A stretch of 64,000 bases of DNA from RYN-230 sp963717125 (GTDB taxonomy: Bacteria > Actinomycetota > Actinomycetes > Streptosporangiales > Streptosporangiaceae): assembly GCA_963717125.1 (NCBI GenBank), contig CAVQVG010000019.1, positions 62,001 through 126,000 on the forward strand, read 5' to 3'. This document shows positions 25,539 through 35,094 of this stretch, piece by piece. Every line of letters starts with the position of its first letter. The first letter of the stretch is position 1. Below the pieces are notes generated by a model, which did not search any database, was not told the DNA's origin, and saw nothing but the letters and a program-made list of their open reading frames with translations. The position numbers were made by a program, and so were the translations under genes.

Positions 25539-26639
25539 TCAGCTATTGTACTTGCGGAAGAATTGCATGATCTGATGGCCCGCCCCCTGGTCCAGGCCAT
25601 TCTTGCAAGCCCAGTTACTCTTGATCCGGGTTGGATCAGCCAGGTTGGCCGATTCCACCAGCACCATCGGTGTCAGCGTCCAGGCCATGAGGCCCATGTG
25701 GTGCCGGGCCAGATACTGGAGGAACGCCGGCACGGACTTAGGCGCATTGGCCCAGCACGACCGGGTCGACGCGTAATTGGTCCATTCTGTGTCGGTCATC
25801 GGAACGACCGAGGCGTTGCTCCCGAACCGGGTGTTCCAGTACGCCGCGTCGTGCGGCGCGGTCACCCCGCCCGGATGGTTCACGCCGTATTCGAGCGGCC
25901 CGGCCTTGGTCACCCGGTACTGCCTGACATACTGCAGCGACCCGCCGGTGTGCGGGCCCTCGATCCAGAATAGGTTGCGCGACCCGATCCGCCGTAGGTA
26001 ACTGGCCAGGGTCTGCATCCCGATGAATTTCGTGCCCTGGTACTTACCGCCGTTCCGCCAGTATTGCCAGGTCGCTTTTTCGCTGTACGAGCCCACCCGC
26101 CTGGGCTCGTTGTACAGATCGAAGATCACGTCCGTATTATGCCCGTATATGCCGTTCAGCACATTCCAGAACGTCTTGGTCTGCGCTTCCGGCAGTCCGG
26201 CGCTGTTCGGCGGGCCACCTTCGGTCTGGTCGTCGATGGCCACGACCAGGCCCAGCCCGAGCGCCTGGCTTACCTCGGACTCGACCAGCCCGAGGAACGT
26301 CGAATTGACACTCCCGTTCGCATTGAACATGGCATACTGGAAAACCTGAAGTTCCAGCGTGTTGGCGCACCACGACGCGGCCGAGGCAGCGATTTCGGGG
26401 GCGTCACCGGGCTGGTGCTCCGCCCAGTTGGGATTCCCCAGGCCGGTGACCACGATGCCGTACGGGATATACCGCTTGCCCGCCGAGTCGGTTATTTCCG
26501 CATGGTTTTCGTGAAATGGCCCGGTGACGTGACGGCAGGCCGCCGCCTGGGTGCTGGCCTGCGCTAAGCTCGCGGTCCCGGCGAGGCCCGCCAGGGCCAG
26601 GACCAGACCGCTAGCCATCGCCATCGGGCGCTTGAACAT
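25539..26639 (-). CDS. Secreted GH5-family glycosidase (cellulase-like)
   Basis: Exported endoglucanase-type enzyme of 366 residues. ATG 26639 (MFKRPMAMASGLVLALAGLAGTASLAQA signal) has AAGGA 9 bases upstream. Catalytic residues: acid/base Glu in VIFDLYNEPR and nucleophile Glu in VPMTDTEW. There is no carbohydrate-binding module. The sequence is less GC-extreme (many AT-ending codons, for example around 26020-26340) than its neighbours, hinting at horizontal origin. The 225 bases upstream contain no operator I can name. Confidence 0.85.
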   Translation of the reverse strand: MFKRPMAMASGLVLALAGLAGTASLAQASTQAAACRHVTGPFHENHAEITDSAGKRYIPYGIVVTGLGNPNWAEHQPGDAPEIAASAASWCANTLELQVFQYAMFNANGSVNSTFLGLVESEVSQALGLGLVVAIDDQTEGGPPNSAGLPEAQTKTFWNVLNGIYGHNTDVIFDLYNEPRRVGSYSEKATWQYWRNGGKYQGTKFIGMQTLASYLRRIGSRNLFWIEGPHTGGSLQYVRQYRVTKAGPLEYGVNHPGGVTAPHDAAYWNTRFGSNASVVPMTDTEWTNYASTRSCWANAPKSVPAFLQYLARHHMGLMAWTLTPMVLVESANLADPTRIKSNWACKNGLDQGAGHQIMQFFRKYNS

Positions 26640-26864
26640 AAGGCGTCGTCCTTTCAACGAGGGCATGACGGTAGCCAGGAATCCGGGAAGAACAGCTGGC
26701 GACTGCGATGCTGCGGCGGGACCTCGGCGATGCGAGTAAGAGCCGCGCGCCGCAGCGGGTGAGAGACAGGTTGCCGGAATCGCCATTGCCACGCATTATG
26801 CCTGCCCCGGCCCGGGCCGGCCAGCCCCTGATATGACCAGTCCTTAATATGTTCGGGCGCAGGA

Positions 26865-27653
26865 TCATAACGACACGACCAGGACCAGCAGGACGATGGC
26901 CGTGCTCAGCTCGATGATCGCGCCGAACACGTCGCCGGTCATCCCGCCCAGCCGCCGCCGGGCGGTCCGGCCGAGCAGGCCGCCGGCCAGCAGCCCGGCC
27001 AGAGCCGCGGCCAGCCCGCGCAGCGCGGCCGCCGCACCCCCGAGGGCCAGGCCGGCCGGGATCACCGCGGCCAGCAGCAGGAGCCCGATCGCCACCCGGC
27101 CCGGCCGCCCGGTCCGGCCCGCCACCAGCGCGCCGAAGCCACCCGGCCGCGCCGCGGGCACCCCGCTGGCCAGCACCGCGGCGACCCGGCCGGTCACCGC
27201 GGCCAGCACCAGGGCGGCCACCGCGGGCCAGCCGGGCGGGACCGCGGCCAGCGCCGTCACCTGGATCAGCAGCATCACCACCAGCGCGACCACGCCGAAG
27301 GGCCCGATGTCGGAGCGGCGCATGATGGCCAGCGCGTCGGCCGCCGGGCGGCGGCTGCCCAGCCCATCGGCCGTGTCGGCCAGCCCGTCCAGGTGCAGGC
27401 CGCCGGTCAGCCCGGCCAGCAGCGCGACCGCGACGGTCGCGCCGAGCAGTTGCCGCGGCACGGACGGCCCGCCCGCCTGGACGCAGGCCATTCCGCCCGC
27501 CGCCAGCAGGCCGAGGAGCAGGCCCACCGCGGGCAGCCAGAACATGGCCCGGGCCGCGGCGCCGGCCTCGAGCTCGGCCGCCGGGCCGGCCGGGAGCACG
27601 GTGAACAGGCTCAGCGCGACCCGCCACGACGGGGTGTGCGGGGTCCGGGTCAT
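26865..27653 (-). CDS. cobS: Adenosylcobinamide-GDP ribazoletransferase
   Basis: Last step of nucleotide-loop assembly: joins AdoCbi-GDP and alpha-ribazole to give adenosylcobalamin, in the membrane. The 262-residue protein has five to six hydrophobic helices and the family signature GGLHLDGLADTADGLGSRRPAADALAIMRRSDIGPFGV, plus GRTARRRLGGMTGDVFGA. The ATG at 27653 has GGAGA upstream and follows the cobU stop by 14 bases. It is the last gene of the riboswitch-controlled operon. Confidence 0.93.
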   Translation of the reverse strand: MTRTPHTPSWRVALSLFTVLPAGPAAELEAGAAARAMFWLPAVGLLLGLLAAGGMACVQAGGPSVPRQLLGATVAVALLAGLTGGLHLDGLADTADGLGSRRPAADALAIMRRSDIGPFGVVALVVMLLIQVTALAAVPPGWPAVAALVLAAVTGRVAAVLASGVPAARPGGFGALVAGRTGRPGRVAIGLLLLAAVIPAGLALGGAAAALRGLAAALAGLLAGGLLGRTARRRLGGMTGDVFGAIIELSTAIVLLVLVVSL

Positions 27654-27667
27654 CGCCGTCTCCCGGG

Positions 27668-28270
27668 TCACCGCAGCCGCCGGGCGATGCCGGCGGTGCA
27701 CAGCCAGACCTGCTCGCACTCGGCGGCGATCCGGGTGTTGAGCACGCCCAGCTCGTCGCGGTAGCGCCGGCCGGAGACGGTGGCCGGCACCACCCCGGAG
27801 CCGACCTCGTTGCTGACCGCGACCACCGGCCGGGTGGTGGCCCGCCACGCGCCGAGCAGCCCGTCCAGCCGGGTGGCCAGGACCTGGTCGGCGCCGGGGC
27901 GGCCGGTCCACAGCCCGCACTCTTCCATGACCCCGGCCAGCCAGGTGGACAGGCAGTCCACCAGCACCGGGGTGCCCCGGTCCGGCCCGGTCAGCCGCGG
28001 GCCGGCCAGCACCTGCTCCAGGTCCAGCGTTTCCAGCGTGACCCAGTGCGCCGGGCGGCGCCGCTGATGGGCGCGCACCCGGTCGGCCCACTCCGGGTCA
28101 GCGGCGTGCGGGCGGCCACCGGTCGCCACGTAGTCCACCCGGTCCCGGGCCGCCAGCAGCCGCTCCGCGGTCACCGACTTGCCGGACCGGGCGCCGCCCA
28201 GCACGAGCACCCGGTGGGCCCGGCCGCGCCGCGGCCGGCTGCCCGGGCCCAGCGGATCATTCCTTCTCAC
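27668..28270 (-). CDS. cobU: Adenosylcobinamide kinase / phosphate guanylyltransferase
   Basis: Bifunctional enzyme that phosphorylates adenosylcobinamide and transfers GMP. P-loop GGARSGKSVTAERL, followed by YVATGGRP, the guanylyl-acceptor His region RVRAHQRRRPAHW, VLVDCLSTWLAGVM and SNEVGSGVVPA, all diagnostic. The GTG at 28270 overlaps the bluB-cobT stop by 14 bases; an internal GTG near the P-loop is possible, but the overlap fits the operon style. 200 residues. It supplies substrate to CobS. Confidence 0.92.
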   Translation of the reverse strand: MRRNDPLGPGSRPRRGRAHRVLVLGGARSGKSVTAERLLAARDRVDYVATGGRPHAADPEWADRVRAHQRRRPAHWVTLETLDLEQVLAGPRLTGPDRGTPVLVDCLSTWLAGVMEECGLWTGRPGADQVLATRLDGLLGAWRATTRPVVAVSNEVGSGVVPATVSGRRYRDELGVLNTRIAAECEQVWLCTAGIARRLR

Positions 28271-29999
28271 CGGACACGCCGGCGCTGTCGAACGTGGCCA
28301 CCTCGCGTAGCACCCGGGCCGCGGCGCCGACCAGCGGCAGCGCCAGGGCGGCCCCGGACCCCTCGCCCAGCCGCAGGTCCAGGTCGAGCAGCGGGCGCAG
28401 GCTGAGCGCGTCCAGCGCCCGGCGGGCCCCGGGCTCGCTGGACAGATGACCGGCGATGAGGCAGTCCGTGACGTCCGGGGCCAGCGCCCGGGCGGCCAGC
28501 GCGGCCGCGCCGGCGATGACGCCGTCCAGCAGCACCGGGACCCGCAGCGCGGCGCCGCCCAGCATGAACCCGGCCAGCGCGGCGTGCTCCAGGCCACCCA
28601 CGGCGGCCAGCACGGCCAGCGGGTCGGCCGGGTCGGGAGCGTGCCGGGCCAGCGCGCGGCGCACCACGCCGACCTTGCGCTGCCAGGTCTCGTCGTCGAT
28701 GCCGGTGCCGCGGCCGGTCACCTGCTCCGGGTCGGCGCCGGTGAACACCGCGATCAGCGCGGCCGACGCGGTCGTGTTGGCGATGCCCATGTCGCCGGTC
28801 AGCAGGCAGCGGTTGCCGGCCGCGACCAGGTCGCGGGCGGTCTCGATGCCCACTTCGACGGCCCGCTCGGCCTCCGCGCGGCTCATCGCCGGCCCAGCGG
28901 TCATGTCCGCGGTGCCCGGCCGGATCTTCCGCGGCAGCAGCCCGGGACCGGCGGGCAGGTCGGCGGCCACGCCCACGTCGATCACGCACACCTCCGCCCC
29001 GGTCTGGGCCGCGATCGCGTTGACCACCGCGCCGGAGGCCAGGAAGTTGGCCACCATCTGCGCGGTGACCTCCTGCGGCCAGGGCGTGACGCCCTGGGCG
29101 TGCACCCCGTGGTCGGCGGCGAACACGGCCACCACGGCGGGCTCGGGCAGCGGCGGCGGGCACTCCCCGGCCAGGCCGGCGAGCTGCACCGACACCGCTT
29201 CCAGCTGGCCCAGCGAGCCGCTCGGCTTGGTCAGCGCCTCCTGCCGCTCCCGGGCCTGGGCCACCGCCGCCGCGTCCAGCGGACGGATGGCGGCCAGCGT
29301 GTCGGCCAGCAGCCGGGCCGGCGGCTGGCCGGGCAGGCCGCGGCGGCCCCACTGCCCGTCGTGCACCGCCCAGGCCAGCGGCAGGCGCTGGGCCCAGCCG
29401 CTGAGCACCAGTTCGGGCGCGGGCGGGAACTCGGTGACGTACCCCACGCACAGGTAGGCGACGACCTCCAGATGCCCGGGCAGCCCGAGCGTCCCGGCCA
29501 GCTCACGTTCGGCGAAGAAGCTGACCCAGCCCACGCCGAGGCCCTCGGCCCGGGCCGCGAGCCACAGGTTCTGCACCGCGCAGGCCGTCGAGTAAGCGGC
29601 GACCTGGGGCTGTGCGTGCCGGCCCAGCACGTTGCCGCCGCCCCGGGTGGCGTCGCAGGTGACCACGATGTTGACCGGCGTGTCCAGGATCGCCTCGACC
29701 TTCAGCTCGCGGAAGGCGCGCGCCCGCGGGCCGGGCAGCCGGGCCGCGAACACCTCCTGCTGGCGCCGGGCCAGGGCGTGCACCTGCTCCCGGATCGCCC
29801 GGTCGCGCAGCACGATGAAGTCCCAGGGCTGGCTGAGCCCGACGCTGGGCGCCTGGTGCGCGGCGGCCAGCACCCGGGTGAGCAGGGCATCGTCCACCGG
29901 ATCGGCCAGGAACCCGTTGCGCACGTCGCGGCGCTCGGCCACCACCCGGTACAGCGCGTCGATGTCCGCCCGCGGTAGCGAATTCAGCTCGCCGGTCAT
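28257..29999 (-). CDS. BluB-CobT fusion: DMB synthase + nicotinate-nucleotide:DMB phosphoribosyltransferase
   Basis: Two-domain enzyme of 580 residues. Residues 1 to about 215 are BluB, the oxygen-dependent FMN-cannibalising 5,6-dimethylbenzimidazole synthase (RRDVRNGFLADPVDDALLTRVLAAAHQAPSVGLSQPWDF and CDATRGGGNVLGRHAQPQ). Residues about 225-580 are CobT (KPSGSLGQLEAVSVQLAGL, FAADHGVHAQGVTPWPQEVTAQM, GDMGIANTTASAAL, GTGIDD, catalytic-Glu region SSEPGARRALDAL). The protein thus makes the lower base and activates it. ATG 29999 is chosen over 30014: it has AAGGAA upstream and forms ATGA with the cbiB stop. Confidence 0.93.
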   Translation of the reverse strand: MTGELNSLPRADIDALYRVVAERRDVRNGFLADPVDDALLTRVLAAAHQAPSVGLSQPWDFIVLRDRAIREQVHALARRQQEVFAARLPGPRARAFRELKVEAILDTPVNIVVTCDATRGGGNVLGRHAQPQVAAYSTACAVQNLWLAARAEGLGVGWVSFFAERELAGTLGLPGHLEVVAYLCVGYVTEFPPAPELVLSGWAQRLPLAWAVHDGQWGRRGLPGQPPARLLADTLAAIRPLDAAAVAQARERQEALTKPSGSLGQLEAVSVQLAGLAGECPPPLPEPAVVAVFAADHGVHAQGVTPWPQEVTAQMVANFLASGAVVNAIAAQTGAEVCVIDVGVAADLPAGPGLLPRKIRPGTADMTAGPAMSRAEAERAVEVGIETARDLVAAGNRCLLTGDMGIANTTASAALIAVFTGADPEQVTGRGTGIDDETWQRKVGVVRRALARHAPDPADPLAVLAAVGGLEHAALAGFMLGGAALRVPVLLDGVIAGAAALAARALAPDVTDCLIAGHLSSEPGARRALDALSLRPLLDLDLRLGEGSGAALALPLVGAAARVLREVATFDSAGVSGEKE

Positions 30000-30949
30000 G
30001 ATTTCCTTCCCCATGCCACGATCGCCGCCAGCACCAGGGCGGCCGCGCTGACCAGCCGGGACAGCCGGACGGCCCGGGTGATGTCCAGGGCCGCCGGCGG
30101 TGCGCCGTCGCCCAGCAGGCCACGCTGCTCAGTCCGGCCCTGGTAGCTGTTCCGGCCGCCGAGCCGCACCCCCAGCGCGCCGGCGAACGCCGCCTCGCAC
30201 TGGCCGGCGTTAGGACTGGGATGACGCCGGCCGTCGCGGAGCAGGGTGCCGAGCGCGCGCCGCGAGCTGCCGCCGACGGTGCGGGCCAGCGCCACGGCCA
30301 GCAGGCCGGTGATCCGGGCCGGGATCAGGTTGGCTACGTCGTCGAGCCGGGCGGCGGCCCAGCCGAACCGCTGGTAGCGCGGGCTGCGCTGGCCGATCAT
30401 CGCGTCCAGGGTGTTCACCGCGCGGTAGCCGAGCAGGCCGGGCAGGCCGGCCACGGCTCCCCAGAGCAGCGGGGCGACCACCGCGTCGGAGGTGTTCTCG
30501 GCGACCGACTCCACCGCGGCCCGGGCCAGCCCGGCCGCGTCGAGCTGCGCCGGGTCGCGGCCGCACAGGGTGGGCAGCAGCCGCCGCGCGGCGGCCAGGT
30601 CGCCGGCCTCCAGGGCGCGGCCCACGGCCAGCGCCGCGCCGCCCAGGCTGGCCCCGCCCAGCACGGTCCAGCTGGCCAGCGCGGTGGCCGCGAGGGTGAG
30701 CGCCGGGCGGCCCCGGGTCATCCGCTGCCCGGCCAGCCCGGCCAGCGCCACCGGGGCGACGCAGGCCGCCACCATGGCGGCGCCCCGGCCGCGGCTGTCC
30801 GACCACAACCGGGCCTCGGCGCTGGCGGCCGCGGCGCCGAAGACCGCGACCGGGTGCCCGCGTCGCGGGTCGCCCAGCGCGACGTCGAGCAGCCCACCGG
30901 CCAGCAGCCCCGCCGCCCGCGCGGATCCTGGCCGCGACGGCACCATCAT
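29996..30949 (-). CDS. cbiB: Adenosylcobinamide-phosphate synthase
   Basis: Membrane enzyme (CbiB/CobD) that attaches aminopropanol (phosphate) to adenosylcobyric acid. 317 residues, about five helices; signature motifs AVNTLDAMIGQRSPRYQRFGWAAARLDDVANLIPAR, AVESVAENTSDAVVAPLLW and SPNAGQCEAAFAGALGVRLGG. The ATG at 30949 is chosen because GGGGAGGG lies 8-9 bases upstream, within or next to the riboswitch expression platform. It is the first gene of the operon and overlaps bluB-cobT by four bases. Confidence 0.92.
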   Translation of the reverse strand: MMVPSRPGSARAAGLLAGGLLDVALGDPRRGHPVAVFGAAAASAEARLWSDSRGRGAAMVAACVAPVALAGLAGQRMTRGRPALTLAATALASWTVLGGASLGGAALAVGRALEAGDLAAARRLLPTLCGRDPAQLDAAGLARAAVESVAENTSDAVVAPLLWGAVAGLPGLLGYRAVNTLDAMIGQRSPRYQRFGWAAARLDDVANLIPARITGLLAVALARTVGGSSRRALGTLLRDGRRHPSPNAGQCEAAFAGALGVRLGGRNSYQGRTEQRGLLGDGAPPAALDITRAVRLSRLVSAAALVLAAIVAWGRKS

Positions 30950-30999
30950 CAGCTGAGCCCTCCCCGGGGTAACCACGCCCCGCAGGCGTCGGACCGACG

Positions 31000-31180
31000 G
31001 CCGCAGTCTCCTGGCTCCCGGATCGAAGCTCCTCCCGGCCTTCCCACCGCTGCCGCGGTCGTGGCCGTCACGGGACTTGCTCCCCGGTCACAGTGGCGGG
31101 ACCGCGCCGGACTCGCACCGGCTTCCTGCCCTGCCGTCGGCGGAACGCAAGACAGAAGATCACACCCCGCTACCCCCGTC
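31000..31180 (-). promoter_or_regulatory. Cobalamin riboswitch
   Basis: Read on the minus strand, the leader contains GGAAGCCGGTGCGAGTCC, CCCGCCACTGTGACCGGGGAGC and the B12-box-like GAGCCAGGAGACTGCGGCC, in the right order for the AdoCbl aptamer. The segment down to 30950 contains CCCCGGGGAGGG, so the ribosome site of cbiB can be sequestered. High B12 would shut off the cbiB operon. Confidence 0.93.
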
Positions 31181-31300
31181 AAGCAGCCGGTGCGCCGGTC
31201 AGGCCAGCCAGGAACGCGGCCCCGGCGAGGGGGCGTTTTGCGGTCGGGGCCAGGGGTAGCTCGGGGGCATGGCCAGTTCGTGGCCGGGAGTGAGGGCGAG

Positions 31301-31825
31301 ATGAGCACGGACGCCTCCCGGGAAGCCGCCGACGCGGCCCGGACCGAGCCGGACCGGCCCGGCGAAACCGTGGCGGAGCGGGCCGACCGCAACGTGATAG
31401 AGCTGCTCAACGAGCTCCGCGTGGTCGGCATCGGCGTCCAGGTGCTGTTTGGTTTCCTGCTGTCGATCCCGTTCGCTAACCGGTTCGTCAAACTGGACCA
31501 TGCGGAGCGCGGGATCTACCTGGCCACCGTGGTGCTGGCCGCGCTGTCCACCGCCCTGCTGGTCACCCCGGTCGCCTACCACCGGCTGCTGTTCCGGCGG
31601 CACGAGAAGGAAACCCTGGTCCGGGTGACCAACCGGCTGGCCATCGCCGGGCTGGTCACGGTGGGGCTGGCGGTGTGCTCGGCGGTGCTGCTGGTGACCA
31701 GCTTCGTGGCCCCCGGGCTGCGCGCCGTGCTGATCACCGCCGGGCTGGCCTGCGTGTTCGCCGTGCTGTGGTTCGCCCTGCCGCTGTCCCGCCTGGGCCG
31801 CGACGACCACGACGACCGCCCCTGA
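31301..31825 (+). CDS. DUF6328 membrane protein
   Basis: A 174-residue protein with a 35-residue cytoplasmic head rich in charged residues (ERADRNVIELLNELRVVGIGVQVLFGFLL, the family signature) and four membrane helices. The C-terminus is acidic (GRDDHDDRP). The function of DUF6328 is unknown. ATG with GGGAGTGAGGG upstream. It is divergent from the cobalamin operon and unrelated to it by family. Confidence 0.82.
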   Translation: MSTDASREAADAARTEPDRPGETVAERADRNVIELLNELRVVGIGVQVLFGFLLSIPFANRFVKLDHAERGIYLATVVLAALSTALLVTPVAYHRLLFRRHEKETLVRVTNRLAIAGLVTVGLAVCSAVLLVTSFVAPGLRAVLITAGLACVFAVLWFALPLSRLGRDDHDDRP

Positions 31826-31902
31826 CCTCCAGTTTGCGCGGTTTCCTACGATGGGAACATGAGGTGGCCAACACGCAAAACTGATCCGTCCTGGGTGCGC
31901 GG

Positions 31903-33585
31903 ATGACCACGCCCGAACCGGACAACCCGGCCCTGACCGCGATACTCACCGTTGACGACGACCCTGGCGTGTCCCGGGCGGTAGCCCGTGACCTGCGGCA
32001 GCGATACGGCGGCCAGTACCGGATCGTCCGGGCCGAGTCCGGGGACGCCGCCCTGGACGCGCTGAAAGAACTTCGCCTGCGCGGCGACGAGGTGGCGGTC
32101 ATCCTGGCCGACTACCGGATGCCGCAGATGAACGGCGTCGAGTTCCTCGAAGAGGCGATGAAGGTCTACCCGGCCGCGCGCCGGGTGCTGCTCACCGCCT
32201 ACGCCGACACCAACGCGGCCATCGAGGCGATCAACGTCGTCGATCTCGACTACTACCTGCTCAAACCGTGGGACCCGCCGGAGGAGAAGCTCTACCCGGT
32301 GATCGACGCCCAGCTGGACGCCTGGCGCGAGGCCGACTACCAGCCGGTGCACGTGACCAAGGTGGTCGGGCACCGGTGGTCGGCGCGGTGCACCGAGGTG
32401 CGCGAGTTCCTGGCCCGGAACGAGGTGGCCTACCGCTGGTTCCCCTCGGACGAGCCGGACGGGGAGCGGCTGCTCGCCGTGGCCGGGGCCGACGGCCGGA
32501 CGCTGCCGCTGATCATCACGCCGGACGGCGAGACGATGATCGCGCCCAGCGACGCCGACCTGGCCAGCAAGGTCGGGCTGAGCACCACCCCGGCCAAGGA
32601 CTTCTACGACCTGGTGGTGATCGGCGGCGGCCCGGCCGGGCTCGGCGCGGCCGTGTACGGCGCGTCCGAGGGGCTGAAGACCGTGCTGGTCGAGCGGACC
32701 GCGACCGGCGGCCAGGCCGGGCAGAGCTCGCGGATCGAGAACTACCTCGGCTTCCCGGACGGGGTGTCCGGGTCCCAGCTCACGCTCCGGGCCCGGATGC
32801 AGGCGCAGAAGTTCGGCGCCGAACTGCTCACCACCCGCGAGGTGGTCGGCCTGGAGGTCAAGGGGTCGGCGCGCGGCGTCCAGTTCGCCGACGGCGGCAC
32901 GCTCGGCGCGCACAGCATCATCCTGGCCACCGGGGTGACCTACCGGCAGCTCAACGCGCCCGGCCTGAGCGAGCTGACCGGCCGCGGGGTGTACTACGGC
33001 TCGGCCTTGACCGAGGCCTCGGCCTGCATCGACCAGGATGTGTACATCGTCGGCGGGGCCAACTCGGCCGGCCAGGCGGCGGCGTACCTGTCCCGGCACG
33101 CCAAGTCGGTGACGGTGCTGGTCCGCGGGCCGTCCCTGGAGCGGTCCATGTCCTACTACCTGATCCAGCAGATCGAGGCGATCGAGAACCTCTCGGTCCG
33201 CTGCTGCACCGAGGTCATCCGGGCGGACGGGGACGGGCACCTGGAGCAGCTCACGCTGCGGAACACCGCCAACGGCAGCACGGAAACAGTGGACGCGGGA
33301 ATGTTGTTCGTATTCATCGGGGCCGCCCCGCTCACCGACTGGCTGGACGGGGTGGTGGTCCGGGATGACCACGGCTTCGTGGTGTCCGGCCCGGACCTGT
33401 CCGTATCCGGCCAGAAACCGGCCGGCTGGCAGCTGGACCGGGCGCCCTATCACCTGGAGACCAGCGTGCCCGGCGTGTTCGTAGCCGGGGACGCCCGCGC
33501 CGAATCCGCCAAACGGGTCGCCTCCGCCGTCGGCGAAGGGGCCATGGCCGTCATGCTCGTGCACCGATATTTGGAGAAGTTGTGA
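31903..33585 (+). CDS. Response-regulator receiver fused to a thioredoxin-reductase-like flavoprotein
   Basis: A 560-residue multidomain protein. Residues about 12-135 are a CheY-like receiver (ILTVDDDPGVSR, phospho-acceptor Asp in VILADYRMPQMNG, LTAYADTN, YYLLKPWD). Residues about 150-225 look glutaredoxin-like (VVGHRWSARCTEVREFLARNEV) with a single Cys. From about 230 a TrxR-type FAD/NADPH fold follows (DLVVIGGGPAGLGAAVYGAS, ENYLGFPDGVSG, VYIVGGANSAGQAA, GVFVAGDARAESAKRVASAVGEGAMAV). The usual redox CxxC is absent: the site reads ALTEASACID. It forms an operon with the histidine kinase (GTGA overlap), which should phosphorylate its receiver. Confidence 0.88.
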   Translation: MTTPEPDNPALTAILTVDDDPGVSRAVARDLRQRYGGQYRIVRAESGDAALDALKELRLRGDEVAVILADYRMPQMNGVEFLEEAMKVYPAARRVLLTAYADTNAAIEAINVVDLDYYLLKPWDPPEEKLYPVIDAQLDAWREADYQPVHVTKVVGHRWSARCTEVREFLARNEVAYRWFPSDEPDGERLLAVAGADGRTLPLIITPDGETMIAPSDADLASKVGLSTTPAKDFYDLVVIGGGPAGLGAAVYGASEGLKTVLVERTATGGQAGQSSRIENYLGFPDGVSGSQLTLRARMQAQKFGAELLTTREVVGLEVKGSARGVQFADGGTLGAHSIILATGVTYRQLNAPGLSELTGRGVYYGSALTEASACIDQDVYIVGGANSAGQAAAYLSRHAKSVTVLVRGPSLERSMSYYLIQQIEAIENLSVRCCTEVIRADGDGHLEQLTLRNTANGSTETVDAGMLFVFIGAAPLTDWLDGVVVRDDHGFVVSGPDLSVSGQKPAGWQLDRAPYHLETSVPGVFVAGDARAESAKRVASAVGEGAMAVMLVHRYLEKL

Positions 33586-35094
33586 GCGCAGAGCCCGTCA
33601 CCCAGCCAGCCGAGACCCCGGCATCCCAGACCCCGGCAGCGCAGACCCCGGCGCTGCAGACCACCCGCCGGCAGACGCTGCCCTGTGACGTCGACGAGCT
33701 GCGCAGCCTGTTCCTGTTCGAGAAGCTGACCAGCGAGCAGCTGGAATGGCTGTGCCGGGAAGGCCGGGTCGAGCTGTTCGACCCCGGCCCGGTGTACGCG
33801 CGAGGGCGACCCGGCCACCTGCTTCTACGTGCTGATCGAGGGCGCCCTGGTCATGTCGCGCAAGATCGGCGGCGACGACGTGGAGGTGAACCGCAGCTCC
33901 CAGCGGGGCGCCTACACCGGGGCATTCCGGGCCTACCTGGGCGACCGGGTCCCCCAGGTCTACGACAACTCGATGCGGGTCACCGAGCCGTCCCGCTTCT
34001 ACGTGCTGGACGCGGACAAGTTCGCGGCCATGATGCGGGACTGGTTCCCGATGGCCGTGCACATGCTGGAGGGGCTGTTCTTCGGCATCAAGAACGTCCA
34101 GCAGCAGGTCGGGCAGCGGGAGCGGCTGCTCGCCCTGGGCTCGCTGTCGGCCGGGCTGACCCACGAGCTGAACAACCCGGCCGCGGCCGCGGTGCGGGCC
34201 ACCTCGTCGCTGCGCGAGCGGGTGGCCGGCGAGCGGCACAAGCTGGCCATGATCGCGTCCGGCAAGTTCAACCACCAGGGCCTGGAGACCCTGGTCCGGC
34301 TGCAGGAAGAGGCGGCGGAACGCGTATCCAAGGCGCCCGAGCTGACCCCCATGGAGGCGTCGGACCGGGAGGACGCGGTGACCGACTGGCTGACCGATCA
34401 CGGCTGCGACCGCGGCTGGGAACTCGCGCCCACGTTCGTCCAGGCCGGGCTCGACGCCGGGTGGCTGGACCAGGTGGCGGCGGCGGTCGAGGACGGCACC
34501 CTGGAGGGCGCCATCCGCTGGCTGAACTACACGGTCGAGACCGAGCTGCTGATGAACGAGATCGAGGACTCGACCAAGCGGGTGTCCAACCTGGTCACCG
34601 CGGCCAAGCAGTACTCCCAGCTGGACCGGGCCCCGTTCCAGGTGGTGGACGTGCACGAGCTGCTGAAGAGCACGCTGATGATGCTGAGCGCCAAGATCGG
34701 CGACGGGATCACCGTGGTCAAGGACTTCGACCGCAGCCTGCCGCCGATCCCCGCCTATCCGGCCGAGCTGAACCAGGTCTGGACCAACCTGATCGACAAC
34801 GCGGTGAGCGCGATGGACGGGCACGGCACGCTGACCGTGCGCACCGCCAGGGACAACGACTGGGTCATGGTGGAGATCGGGGACACCGGGCCAGGCGTGC
34901 CGCCGGAGATCAAGGGGCGTATCTTCGAGCCGTTCTTCACCACCAAGCCGGTGGGTGAGGGCACCGGCCTCGGGCTGGACATCTCGTGGCGAATCGTAGT
35001 CAACCGGCACCACGGCGACCTGCGGGTCGAGTCGGTGCCCGGGAACACCCGGTTCCAGGTCCGGCTGCCGGTGACCGCCCCAGAGGAGGACTGA
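33582..35094 (+). pseudogene. Sensor histidine kinase with N-terminal cNMP-binding-like domain, frameshifted near 33797-33804
   Basis: The N-terminal part (CDVDELRSLFLFEKLTSEQLEWLCREGRVELFDPGPVYA) is in one frame and the rest (EGDPATCFYVLIEGALVMSRK onward, to 35094) is in the next. The intact protein would have a CRP-like sensor domain, a coiled coil, the H-box LSAGLTHELNNPAAAAV and a HATPase with NLIDNAVSAMDG, DTGPGVPPE and GTGLGLDIS. The shift is in a GCGCG run. Joined length is about 503 residues. The neighbours in the operon are the receiver-flavoprotein upstream and the UBP zinc finger downstream (1-base spacing). A sequencing error is likely, because everything else is preserved. Confidence 0.82.
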
